Assembly: GCA_944386395.1 (NCBI GenBank)
Contig: CALXAZ010000192.1
Location: 1 to 18,705 of the forward strand
DNA length: 18,705 bases
Source of the DNA: an uncultured Clostridia bacterium
Lineage (GTDB): Bacteria; Bacillota; Clostridia; Oscillospirales; JAAYOS01
Direction: 5' to 3'
In this document: piece after piece, positions 5,513-13,211 of the stretch
Layout: every line of letters starts with the position of its first letter
Position numbering within the stretch: position 1 is the stretch's first letter
The notes under the pieces: model-generated
What the model saw: the letters and a program-made list of their open reading frames with translations, nothing else
What the model was told of the DNA's origin: nothing
The model's database searches: none
Translations under genes and position numbers: made by a program

Positions 5513-7957
5513 GTGCCGAAAATTGCAAAGGTCGCGGTAAATGGCGTGACCTATGGGATTGATCATACATATGACTATCTTCTACCTGACAGTATGGTAG
5601 AGCTGAAGCCTGGGACGAGGATTGTTGTGCCTTTTGGAAATGGCAATCGAAGGAGAGAGGCGATACTGCTTGCGAAAGCGGAATACAGCGAGCACTCAGC
5701 GCTGAAAACGGTGATTGAGGCTTTGGACAGTGAGCCTGTCCTTACACAGGAGCAGATATCCCTTGCCTTGTGGATGAGGGAGAGATGCTTTTGTACTTTT
5801 TATGAAACAGTACGGGCGATGCTTCCGACAGGGGCACTATATTCTATAGAACCGTGTTACCGCTTTGCTGATGGGATGGACAGGGAGAGTGCGGAACAAC
5901 TGACTGTCAATGATGATGAAAAAAGGATAATATCGCTCATAGGAGATGGGATAAAGCAGTCGGTACTCGAGAGGGAACCGGGGATTTCGGGGCTTGAGCG
6001 CAGGCTAAAAAATCTTTGTGACAGGGGAATACTTGTAAAAGAGAGCTTCGCTGTACGTGGGATTGGAGACAAAACTATTCAAATGGTTCGTCTGGCAATA
6101 ACGGAAGAGGAAGCAGAGGACTATATTATTAAAAACCAGCGAAGGGCACCTGCGTCAAGTGCAGTAGTGGAATTTTTGCTCTCAGCGGGAGAGGTGGCAA
6201 TGGGAGAGATAACCTACTATACAGGAAGTAAACAGCAGGTTATTAATTCGCTTAGAAAAAAGGGAATAGTAGAAACAGAGAAGAGGGAAGTATACCGTCG
6301 ACCAGGGATTGGATTTACTGAGTACCGAAAGACTGAGCTCAATGGCGAGCAGCGGCAGGCATATGATAGGCTCTGCGAGCTTGCGGATGACAGCGAAGCA
6401 AAGGCAGCTCTACTTTTTGGGGTTACAGGAAGTGGGAAAACTCAGGTTTATATGTCGCTGATAGAGCATGTTCTAAGAGAGGGAAAGTCAGCGATGGTCC
6501 TGGTGCCGGAAATAGCCCTTACTCCTCAGCTGATGAGGATATTTTATGCTAGATTTGGAGAGCGTGTTGCGATATTACATTCGGCTTTATCTGTGGGTCA
6601 GAGATATGACGAGTGGAAACGGATAAAGAATGGTGATGCGGATATAGTTTTGGGGACGCGTTCTGCCATTTTTGCGCCGCTGAAAGATATAGGCGTGATA
6701 GTGATAGATGAGGAACAAGAATACACGTATAAATCAGAAAACAGTCCGCGTTATCACGCAAGAGACGTAGCGAAGTACCGCGTAGCAAAGGCGAGGGCAC
6801 TTTTGCTATTGGGAAGTGCAACACCATCTGTTGAGAGCTTTTTTTGGGCATCCGCCGGGAAATACGAGCTGCTTGAGCTAAAAGAGCGGTATAACCGGCA
6901 TGAGCTTCCGGCTGTAATGATTGCCGATATGAGAGAAGAGCTTAAAAATGCAAACAGCTATCAGATAAGTAGGGTGTTACAAAGAGAACTTGAAAAAAAC
7001 ATAAATTCGGGGGAACAGAGCATACTTTTTATTAATCGTAGAGGTAATAGCCGTCAGCTGATATGTGGAGAGTGTGGATATGTTCCGCAGTGCCCCAATT
7101 GCAGTGTTTCACTCACCTACCACTCCGCAAACGACAGAATGATGTGTCACTACTGTGGTACGTCATATCGGGCAGAGAGCATCTGTCCCGAATGTGGCGG
7201 TGAATTTAAATTTGTAGGAGCTGGTACGCAAAAGTGTGAGGATGAGCTCAGGTTGCTCTTTCCAGGAGTTGAGATCATGCGTATGGACTCTGATACTACG
7301 GCGCCACGTCATTCGCATGATGAGATGTTGACAAGGTTTCGTGAAGAGAAGATACCGATTCTTATCGGTACACAGATGGTAGCAAAGGGGCTCGACTTTG
7401 AAAATGTGACGCTTGTTGGTGTGCTTAGCGCTGACCAGGCGCTCTATTCTGAAGATTTTAGGGCGCACGAGAGGACATTTTCTCTTGTGACCCAGGTAAT
7501 AGGGCGCGCAGGTCGTGGTGAAAAGCCTGGAAGGGCTGTACTACAAACATATACTCCGTTTAATCCTACTCTGGAGGCTGCGGTAAAGCAGGACTATCGG
7601 ACATTTTATGAGGATGAGATAGGTATACGCCGCCAGCTTGGTTATCCGCCGTTTAATAATATGATAGCATTAACTGTTACAGGAGGTAATGATAACGGAA
7701 CCATGCGGGCTGCTTTTGAAGCCCGAGAGATACTTAGGGCTATTGTGGAGGCAAACCGGCTGAAGGTAAAAATTGTTGGACCTTTGCAGGCATATGTTTT
7801 AAAGGTAAATGGTCTGTTTCGATATAGACTGATGCTTATTTGTAAAGATGAAAGGGCGGTATTGCGAGCAGTGACCGGGACTATAAAGCAATTCAATGCA
7901 AATAAATTGCTCAAGCAATATTCAATATATGCGGATATGAATCCGAATGAATTTTAG
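5513..7957 (+). CDS. priA: Primosomal protein N' (replication restart helicase PriA)
   Basis: PriA recognises stalled or repaired replication forks and reloads the replicative helicase. The ~814-residue protein has the N-terminal 3'-DNA-binding region (KVAVNGVTYGIDHTYDYLLP), a winged-helix region, and a superfamily 2 helicase core. Walker A GVTGSGKT is near residues 303-310; the Walker B box reads DEEQ (about 399-402) where many PriA proteins have DEEH. Eight cysteines at about 518, 521, 527, 530, 545, 548, 558 and 561 form the paired zinc-binding insert. Helicase motifs IGTQMVAKGLDF and QVIGRAGRG follow. Length is normal. The frame opens at ATG 5507, but GTG 5513 has the right ribosome binding site spacing. 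def begins 16 nt after the stop. Confidence 0.96.
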   Translation: MPKIAKVAVNGVTYGIDHTYDYLLPDSMVELKPGTRIVVPFGNGNRRREAILLAKAEYSEHSALKTVIEALDSEPVLTQEQISLALWMRERCFCTFYETVRAMLPTGALYSIEPCYRFADGMDRESAEQLTVNDDEKRIISLIGDGIKQSVLEREPGISGLERRLKNLCDRGILVKESFAVRGIGDKTIQMVRLAITEEEAEDYIIKNQRRAPASSAVVEFLLSAGEVAMGEITYYTGSKQQVINSLRKKGIVETEKREVYRRPGIGFTEYRKTELNGEQRQAYDRLCELADDSEAKAALLFGVTGSGKTQVYMSLIEHVLREGKSAMVLVPEIALTPQLMRIFYARFGERVAILHSALSVGQRYDEWKRIKNGDADIVLGTRSAIFAPLKDIGVIVIDEEQEYTYKSENSPRYHARDVAKYRVAKARALLLLGSATPSVESFFWASAGKYELLELKERYNRHELPAVMIADMREELKNANSYQISRVLQRELEKNINSGEQSILFINRRGNSRQLICGECGYVPQCPNCSVSLTYHSANDRMMCHYCGTSYRAESICPECGGEFKFVGAGTQKCEDELRLLFPGVEIMRMDSDTTAPRHSHDEMLTRFREEKIPILIGTQMVAKGLDFENVTLVGVLSADQALYSEDFRAHERTFSLVTQVIGRAGRGEKPGRAVLQTYTPFNPTLEAAVKQDYRTFYEDEIGIRRQLGYPPFNNMIALTVTGGNDNGTMRAAFEAREILRAIVEANRLKVKIVGPLQAYVLKVNGLFRYRLMLICKDERAVLRAVTGTIKQFNANKLLKQYSIYADMNPNEF

Positions 7958-7973
7958 AAGAGAGGCTTGTAAA

Positions 7974-8456
7974 ATGGCTAAGAGAAATATTGTAAAAGAC
8001 GGAGACCCTATATTGAGGAAAAAGGCGCGTACTGTTTCTGACTATAATCGCAGGCTTCATATCCTGCTTGACGATATGGCAGAAACAATGCGTGATGCTG
8101 ATGGATTGGGACTTGCTGCTCCACAAGTTGGCATACTTCGCCGTGTGGCAGTGGTGCTGGGACCGGACGAGAAAATAATCGAACTAATAAACCCGGAGAT
8201 AATCGAGACAGAGGGGGAGAACGAAGGACCAGAGGGATGTTTGAGCTTTCCGGGTATATACGGAATTGTAAAACGGCCAGAGAAGGTTACAGTCAAGGCT
8301 TTTGACCGCTATGGTAAGCCGTTTACAATAACGGGTGAAGGGATAACCGCGCGTGCCTTCTGCCATGAGACAGAGCATTTGGATGGGATCGTATTTGTTG
8401 ACAAGGTGGAGCGGTTCCTAGGACCTGAGGATGAGGAAGGAAACGAGGAGGAATAA
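7974..8456 (+). CDS. def: Peptide deformylase
   Basis: The 160-residue metalloenzyme removes the formyl group from nascent N-terminal fMet. All three family motifs are present: GLGLAAPQVG (residues 44-53), EGCLSFP (87-93, metal ligand C89) and HETEHLDG (131-138, ligands H131 and H135, catalytic E132). A short acidic tail ends the protein. The ATG at 7974 is preferred over 7947 because GAGAGG (7960-7965) lies 8 nt upstream and the protein then starts MAKRNIVKDGDPILR as in relatives. It sits between priA and fmt, its functional partner in the formylation cycle. Confidence 0.96.
   Translation: MAKRNIVKDGDPILRKKARTVSDYNRRLHILLDDMAETMRDADGLGLAAPQVGILRRVAVVLGPDEKIIELINPEIIETEGENEGPEGCLSFPGIYGIVKRPEKVTVKAFDRYGKPFTITGEGITARAFCHETEHLDGIVFVDKVERFLGPEDEEGNEEE
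8445..8451 (+). promoter_or_regulatory. Ribosome binding site deciding the fmt TTG start
   Basis: GAGGAGG within the 3' end of def lies 8 nt before the TTG at 8460. This supports initiation at the non-ATG codon that gives the family N-terminus MRILFMGTPE. Confidence 0.8.
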
Positions 8457-8459
8457 ACT

Positions 8460-9386
8460 TTGAGAATTCTCTTTATGGGTACACCGGAGATTGCAGAGCG
8501 ATGCCTTGAAGCTATGATAGGTGAGGGTATGGACATATGTGGCGTATTCACCCAGCCTGACCGCCCCAAGGGAAGGGGAATGAAGCTTCAGGCGCCTCCG
8601 GTAAAGCTACTTGCGCAGGCACACGGCATACCGGTTTACCAGCCGTTGAAAATACGGAAGAGCTTTGCTATAATAGAGGAGCTGAAACCGGAGATAATAG
8701 TTGTTGTAGCGTATGGTAGATTGCTTCCCAAGACATATCTTGATTACCCGAAATACGGTTGCGTAAATCTGCATGCTTCTCTTTTGCCCAAGCTTCGCGG
8801 GGCTGCTCCGATACAGCGGGCTGTAGTCAATGGTGATACTGTTGGTGGAGTTACAACAATGTATATGGCAGAAGAGATGGACGCAGGAGATATAATCTAT
8901 TCTGAAGAAACCCCCATATCTGAAAATGATACCGGAGGGAGCCTGTATGAACGTTATTGCGGAATCGGGAGCCGTCTGCTTATAAAGACGATAAACGATA
9001 TAGAAAAAGGAATCGCTCCCCGTAATAGTCAGGAGAGCGAAAAAGCAACATTTGCCCCCCCGATAAAAAAAGAAGAAGCACGGATAGATTGGTCTGGAAG
9101 TGCAAAAGATATAAGAAACCTGATAAGAGGCTTTAATCCCTCTCCTGCTGCTTTTACAACTATAAACGGCGATAACCTTAAAATATTTGCAGCATCTGTA
9201 GGAGAAGGAAGAACGGGTGCGGAGCCTGGAGAGGTGATCTCGGCTGGTAAGAACGGTCTTGAAATAGCGGCAGGAAGCGGAAGTGTTATCATTACTGAGC
9301 TTCAGCCGGTCGGGAAAAAGCGTATGGCAGCGGCAGATTATCTGCGAGGACATGCTATATCAGAGGGTACAGTTCTTGGAAAGTGA
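8460..9386 (+). CDS. fmt: Methionyl-tRNA formyltransferase
   Basis: The 308-residue enzyme transfers a formyl group from 10-formyltetrahydrofolate to initiator Met-tRNA. It shows the N-terminal MRILFMGTPE strand, the conserved SLLPKLRGAAPIQRA block (107-121), and catalytic residues N103, H105 and D141, corresponding to N106, H108 and D144 of E. coli. The C-terminal oligonucleotide-binding-like domain (about 205-308) is complete. Translation starts at TTG, supported by a strong ribosome binding site; the next ATG would delete the first strand. It follows def by 3 nt, so the two are likely coupled. No anomaly is seen. Confidence 0.96.
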   Translation: MRILFMGTPEIAERCLEAMIGEGMDICGVFTQPDRPKGRGMKLQAPPVKLLAQAHGIPVYQPLKIRKSFAIIEELKPEIIVVVAYGRLLPKTYLDYPKYGCVNLHASLLPKLRGAAPIQRAVVNGDTVGGVTTMYMAEEMDAGDIIYSEETPISENDTGGSLYERYCGIGSRLLIKTINDIEKGIAPRNSQESEKATFAPPIKKEEARIDWSGSAKDIRNLIRGFNPSPAAFTTINGDNLKIFAASVGEGRTGAEPGEVISAGKNGLEIAAGSGSVIITELQPVGKKRMAAADYLRGHAISEGTVLGK

Positions 9387-9392
9387 TAAAAT

Positions 9393-9397
9393 GGAGG
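9393..9397 (+). promoter_or_regulatory. Ribosome binding site deciding the zinc-peptidase TTG start
   Basis: GGAGG lies 7 nt before TTG 9405. No ATG is available before residue 44, and the TTG start restores the N-terminal membrane helix typical of the family. Confidence 0.7.
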
Positions 9398-9404
9398 TAT
9401 CCAT

Positions 9405-10097
9405 TTGGGATTTTACGGTATTGATATATATTATCTTGTTCTCATTTTACCTGCGATAGCGTTTGCGCTATTTGCTCAGGCAAGAGTAAAAACGACGTTT
9501 CAGAAGTTTTCGTCGGTGCGAACGGTCAGAGGGATGACAGGAGCACAGGCAGCACAGGCAATATTGAGAGCAAACGGAATAGTTAATGTAAGGGTGGAAA
9601 GGGTATCGGGGAACTTGACCGACCATTTCGATCCCCGAAATAACGTGATTCGTCTTTCGGATGGGGTGCATGATTCGACATCTGTGGCATCGGTAGGAGT
9701 TGCTGCACATGAGGCGGGGCACGCGGTACAATATGCTGAAGGTTATGGACCAATCAAGTTGCGTGCTGCCATAATTCCGGTTACACAGATAGGCTCAACA
9801 CTAGCAATGCCTCTGTTTATTATTGGACTTATCTTTTCCTTTCCTCTGCTTATGAATATAGGTATAATATTTTTTGGTCTGTCAACCGTGTTTCAACTGA
9901 TAACTCTACCGGTGGAATTCAATGCATCTTCGAGAGCGCTTTCTGCGCTTGAAAGCTCTGGCATGTTATATGGAGAAGAAAATGAGCAAGCAAAGGCGGT
10001 GCTTTCGGCAGCCGCTCTCACATATGTAGCGGCATTGGCAGTTTCTCTGGCTCAACTGCTCAGGCTTATTGCATTGTCGAATAGGAGGAGGCGCTGA
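9405..10097 (+). CDS. YugP-type integral membrane zinc metallopeptidase
   Basis: The 230-residue protein matches the neutral zinc metallopeptidase family (Zn_peptidase_2, YugP-like). An N-terminal membrane helix spans about 8-26. The LTDHFDPR motif at 71-78 precedes HEAGH (102-106), where H102 and H106 bind zinc and E103 is the catalytic base; E171 in LPVEFNAS is the probable third ligand. Further membrane helices lie at about 129-146, 148-168 and 203-223. Substrates of the family are not established. Initiation is at TTG 9405. The gene sits between fmt and rsmB, a position I recall from other Clostridia, and its TGA overlaps the rsmB ATG by one base, implying coupled translation. Confidence 0.9.
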   Translation: MGFYGIDIYYLVLILPAIAFALFAQARVKTTFQKFSSVRTVRGMTGAQAAQAILRANGIVNVRVERVSGNLTDHFDPRNNVIRLSDGVHDSTSVASVGVAAHEAGHAVQYAEGYGPIKLRAAIIPVTQIGSTLAMPLFIIGLIFSFPLLMNIGIIFFGLSTVFQLITLPVEFNASSRALSALESSGMLYGEENEQAKAVLSAAALTYVAALAVSLAQLLRLIALSNRRRR

Positions 10098-11422
10098 TGC
10101 CAAAGAATGCCAGAGAGGTTGCCCTTGATGCGCTTGTTTCATGGCAGACGGGAGGAGTCTGGTCAGCAAACAGGCTAAAGAACATGATAGAGCGTGCGGA
10201 ACTCGACCCTAGGGATGCAGCGCTTGCGACATATATAAGCCAGGGTGTTCTGCAGAACCTTTACCTGCTTGATTACCATATTGCACGGAATTCCAGGATC
10301 AGTGTAAAGAAAATGGAGATACGTGTACTGAACCTGTTGAGGATAGGGGCATTTCAGCTTATATTTTCATCATCAATCCCCAAGAGGGCGGCGGTAAACG
10401 AGACGGTAGCCCTTTGCGGTAAAAAAAACAGGAGTGCCACCGGATTTGTGAATGCTGTTTTGAGAGCAATATCCAGGATAGAGGATCCTTTTGAAATAGA
10501 TGAAAAGAACGAGATAAAGCGGCTTTCAATTATCTATTCTCATCCTGAGTGGATATGTCGTGCGCTCCAGACAAAATTTGGTAGTGAGGAAGCTACCAAG
10601 GTGCTTGCTGCTGACAATGATATACCTCCGGTGACCGTACAGACAAATTTGCTAAGAGGCAGCGCCGATAAACTTGAGGCTTATTTCATGGGCGAAGGTA
10701 TTACGTATCTGAAAAATGAATATATTCCTGGTTGCTTTGAGATTAGAGGTGCGGGAGACCTTGAGAAGCTTGAGGCATATAAGGATGGGCTATTTTGGGT
10801 GCAGGATGCTGCGTCTGCGGCAGCGGTTCTTGTGTTAGCTCCGGAGAAGAATGAGAAGCTGCTGGATATTTGTTCTGCTCCGGGAGGGAAGAGCTTTTTT
10901 GCAGCGTCAATAGCGGAGGGCAGGGCAGAGATACTGTCCTGTGATATACATAGAAGAAAACTCGGGCTTGTGAAGGCGAGTTCAGCAAGGCTCGGAATGA
11001 ATATTAAAACCAGAGAGAATGACGCAAGAGTATTTGTGCCAGAATGGGAAAACAAATTTGACAGAATAATTTGTGATTTACCATGCTCGGGTACAGGTAT
11101 CATAAGGAAAAAACCGGATATCCGGTTTAAAAGCGAAGAGTCGCTTGAGCAGCTTCCAGAATTGCAGATAGAAATACTTAACAATGCAGCTCGATATCTA
11201 AAGCCGGAGGGAAGGATGCTTTACAGTACCTGTACTTGGAGGACAGAAGAAAACGAGGATGTTGTGGAAAGGTTTATCATGGGTAATCGGGGTTTTGACC
11301 TGACGGGCTTTGATAATCCTTTTACCGGAGAAACGGAAAATGCTGGTATGATGACGCTTTTGCCCGGGAAATATGGGACTGACGGATTTTTTATTTGCCT
11401 TATGAGGAAAAAAGATGTATGA
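10097..11422 (+). CDS. rsmB: 16S rRNA (cytosine-967-C5)-methyltransferase
   Basis: The 441-residue enzyme has an N-terminal NusB-like helical RNA-binding domain (about 1-135) and a C-terminal SAM-dependent m5C methyltransferase domain. The SAM-binding loop DICSAPGGK is at 257-265. Motif IV reads DLPCSGTG with C330 in the position that assists product release, and motif VI reads STCTW with C379 as the probable catalytic nucleophile. The IRKKPDIRF segment follows motif IV as in relatives. A GGAGGAGG ribosome binding site precedes the ATG, which overlaps the previous stop by one base. The 3' end overlaps rlmN by 8 nt. Confidence 0.95.
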   Translation: MPKNAREVALDALVSWQTGGVWSANRLKNMIERAELDPRDAALATYISQGVLQNLYLLDYHIARNSRISVKKMEIRVLNLLRIGAFQLIFSSSIPKRAAVNETVALCGKKNRSATGFVNAVLRAISRIEDPFEIDEKNEIKRLSIIYSHPEWICRALQTKFGSEEATKVLAADNDIPPVTVQTNLLRGSADKLEAYFMGEGITYLKNEYIPGCFEIRGAGDLEKLEAYKDGLFWVQDAASAAAVLVLAPEKNEKLLDICSAPGGKSFFAASIAEGRAEILSCDIHRRKLGLVKASSARLGMNIKTRENDARVFVPEWENKFDRIICDLPCSGTGIIRKKPDIRFKSEESLEQLPELQIEILNNAARYLKPEGRMLYSTCTWRTEENEDVVERFIMGNRGFDLTGFDNPFTGETENAGMMTLLPGKYGTDGFFICLMRKKDV

Positions 11423-12449
11423 TATAAAATCAATGGATGAAAACGAGATAGCTGAGCTGCTGTGTGGTATGGGACAGCCTAAATATCGTGCATCGCAGAT
11501 ATATAAATGGGTTGCTGATGGAGTGGAGAGCTTTGACGAGATGTCAAATATCCCTGTGTCGCTGCGTAATTTGCTGAAGGAAAAATGTTATATCTATTGT
11601 CCGGAGGTACTTGCAAGGCAAGTAAGTGTCGATGGTACTGTGAAGTTTCTGTGGGGACTGAGGGACGGAAATAGTGTTGAAAGTGTTGTGATGAGATATA
11701 GACATGGCAACACGGTGTGTATTTCAACACAAGTTGGATGCCGTATGGGGTGCCGATTTTGCGCTTCGACACGTGGAGGACTTGTCAGGAACCTAGAACC
11801 AGGGGAGATGCTGGATCAGGTTCGTTACAGCGGCAAGGCAGCTGACGTAAAAATATCAAACGTTGTGTTGATGGGCATAGGTGAGCCGCTGGAAAATTTT
11901 GAAAATGTGATGAAATTTTTAAAACTTGTCAACTCTGATGCTGGACTTAATATAGGCATGAGACATATATCCATATCTACTTGCGGTCCGGAGGGCGGGA
12001 TAGAAAAGCTTGCGGACAGAGACTTGCAGATAACGCTTTCGGTGTCTTTACATGCCCCAGATGACGAGACTCGTTCAAAGATAATGCCGGTCAATCGTAA
12101 CACTGGGGTGGAAAAGCTGGTTGAAGATTGCAGACGTTATTATGAGCGCACAGGTCGGAGGATATCATTCGAATATCTTATGGCAGATGGTATAAACGAT
12201 AGTGATCAGCATGCGCGGAAACTCGCCATTTTGCTGATGGGGATGGGAGCACATGTAAATCTTATTCCGCTCAACAGGATAGAGGGGTCTGAGTTTGTCC
12301 CGAGTTCAGGAGAGCGTGTAAAATCGTTTATTGAAATATTGGAGAAAAATGGGATAAATGTAACTGTGCGCAGAAGAATGGGCGCAGATATAGATGCGGC
12401 GTGCGGACAGCTTCGACGCAGAAAAACCACCGAGAAAGAAGATGGTTGA
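11415..12449 (+). CDS. rlmN: Dual-specificity 23S rRNA/tRNA (adenine-C2)-methyltransferase, radical SAM
   Basis: The 344-residue enzyme methylates C2 of an adenosine in 23S rRNA and, in E. coli, also tRNA. The radical SAM [4Fe-4S] motif is C109-X3-C113-X2-C116 in VGCRMGCRFCAST. Other family blocks are VVLMGIGEPLENF, GMRHISISTCG, LAVSLHAP-like LSVSLHAPDD, and FEYLMADGIND. C330 near the C-terminus (IDAACGQL) is the equivalent of the methylated catalytic cysteine (E. coli C355). The ATG lies inside rsmB, with a GAGG ribosome binding site 7 nt upstream. The phosphatase gene follows after 3 nt. Confidence 0.96.
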   Translation: MYDIKSMDENEIAELLCGMGQPKYRASQIYKWVADGVESFDEMSNIPVSLRNLLKEKCYIYCPEVLARQVSVDGTVKFLWGLRDGNSVESVVMRYRHGNTVCISTQVGCRMGCRFCASTRGGLVRNLEPGEMLDQVRYSGKAADVKISNVVLMGIGEPLENFENVMKFLKLVNSDAGLNIGMRHISISTCGPEGGIEKLADRDLQITLSVSLHAPDDETRSKIMPVNRNTGVEKLVEDCRRYYERTGRRISFEYLMADGINDSDQHARKLAILLMGMGAHVNLIPLNRIEGSEFVPSSGERVKSFIEILEKNGINVTVRRRMGADIDAACGQLRRRKTTEKEDG

Positions 12450-12452
12450 AAC

Positions 12453-13187
12453 ATGAAAGCATGGGGAAAAACTAATATAGGTCGTACAAGAACAGAAAAC
12501 CAGGATTCTTTCTTTCTCGACATTATGCCTGAGGCTGATATGATCCTATGCGTAGTCTGCGACGGTATGGGCGGTGCGAAAGCCGGAGGGGTAGCAAGCG
12601 AGTTTGCTTCCTCTGTGTTTATTGAAAACATGCGAAGTAAGCTGCGCATGGATATGTCTGTAGAATATATATCAGAGATAATTTCTGAGTCGGTTGCGCA
12701 GGCAAACATTAAGGTGTATGAAAAGTCCCTCTCTGATAAGGCATACGAAGGGATGGGGACTACGCTTGTATCTGCAGTACTTATGGGAAAACAGGTTGTT
12801 ATAGGACATGTAGGGGACAGCAGGGCATATCTCTTGCGACCAGGTGGAATAACCCGGCTAACAAGGGATCATTCCTTGGTTGAGGATATGGTTCGCATGG
12901 GAGATATTACCGAAGAGGAAGCACGCAACCATCCAAATAAAAATCTGCTGACAAGGGCCATAGGTACAACAGAGGAGGAAAAATGCGATATAACCATTCA
13001 GGAAGTTAACGATGGTGATTTTTTGCTACTATGCACCGATGGATTGAGTAGCATGGTTGAGGAGCAGGAAATGCTGGATGAGGTATATCATGGCGGCGAA
13101 AAACAAGACGTCTGTGACCGTCTTATAAATATAGCCAATTCACGCGGCGGGAGAGATAATATAACAGTGGTACTCATTGAGGTATAA
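12453..13187 (+). CDS. stp: PP2C-type serine/threonine phosphatase (PrpC/Stp)
   Basis: The 244-residue PPM-family phosphatase reverses phosphorylation by the adjacent PrkC kinase. Motifs are ENQDS (D18), VCDGMGG (D37, G38), the GMGTTL segment, VGDSRAY (D122), CTDGLS (D196) and GGRDNITVV (D235); D37, D196 and D235 are expected metal ligands. Length is normal for bacterial Stp. The ATG is only 3 nt after the rlmN stop and no good Shine-Dalgarno sequence is visible, so translation probably depends on coupling to rlmN. The order rlmN-stp-prkC-rsgA matches B. subtilis prpC-prkC. Confidence 0.95.
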   Translation: MKAWGKTNIGRTRTENQDSFFLDIMPEADMILCVVCDGMGGAKAGGVASEFASSVFIENMRSKLRMDMSVEYISEIISESVAQANIKVYEKSLSDKAYEGMGTTLVSAVLMGKQVVIGHVGDSRAYLLRPGGITRLTRDHSLVEDMVRMGDITEEEARNHPNKNLLTRAIGTTEEEKCDITIQEVNDGDFLLLCTDGLSSMVEEQEMLDEVYHGGEKQDVCDRLINIANSRGGRDNITVVLIEV

Positions 13188-13198
13188 CTCACGCTGAT

Positions 13199-13207
13199 GG
13201 AGGAAGG
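13199..13207 (+). promoter_or_regulatory. Ribosome binding site deciding the prkC start
   Basis: GGAGGAAGG sits directly after the upstream in-frame ATG at 13197 and 4-8 nt before ATG 13212. It therefore supports 13212 and leaves the earlier ATG without a site. Confidence 0.75.
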
Positions 13208-13211
13208 TTTA

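Noticed and set aside
7354..7371. 7-bp stem with 4-nt loop within priA
   Set aside because: Too short to stand out from chance in a 2.4-kb gene and it overlaps the conserved helicase segment ILIGTQM.
8607..9353. 248-codon minus-strand open frame opposite fmt
   Set aside because: Ser/Tyr/Cys/Arg-rich composition typical of antisense shadows, no recognisable motif, and the plus-strand fmt is complete.
11111..11128. Perfect 18-nt palindrome AAACCGGATATCCGGTTT within rsmB
   Set aside because: It encodes the conserved KKPDIRF segment after motif IV; short palindromes of this length are expected now and then, and no loop suited to an RNA hairpin is present.
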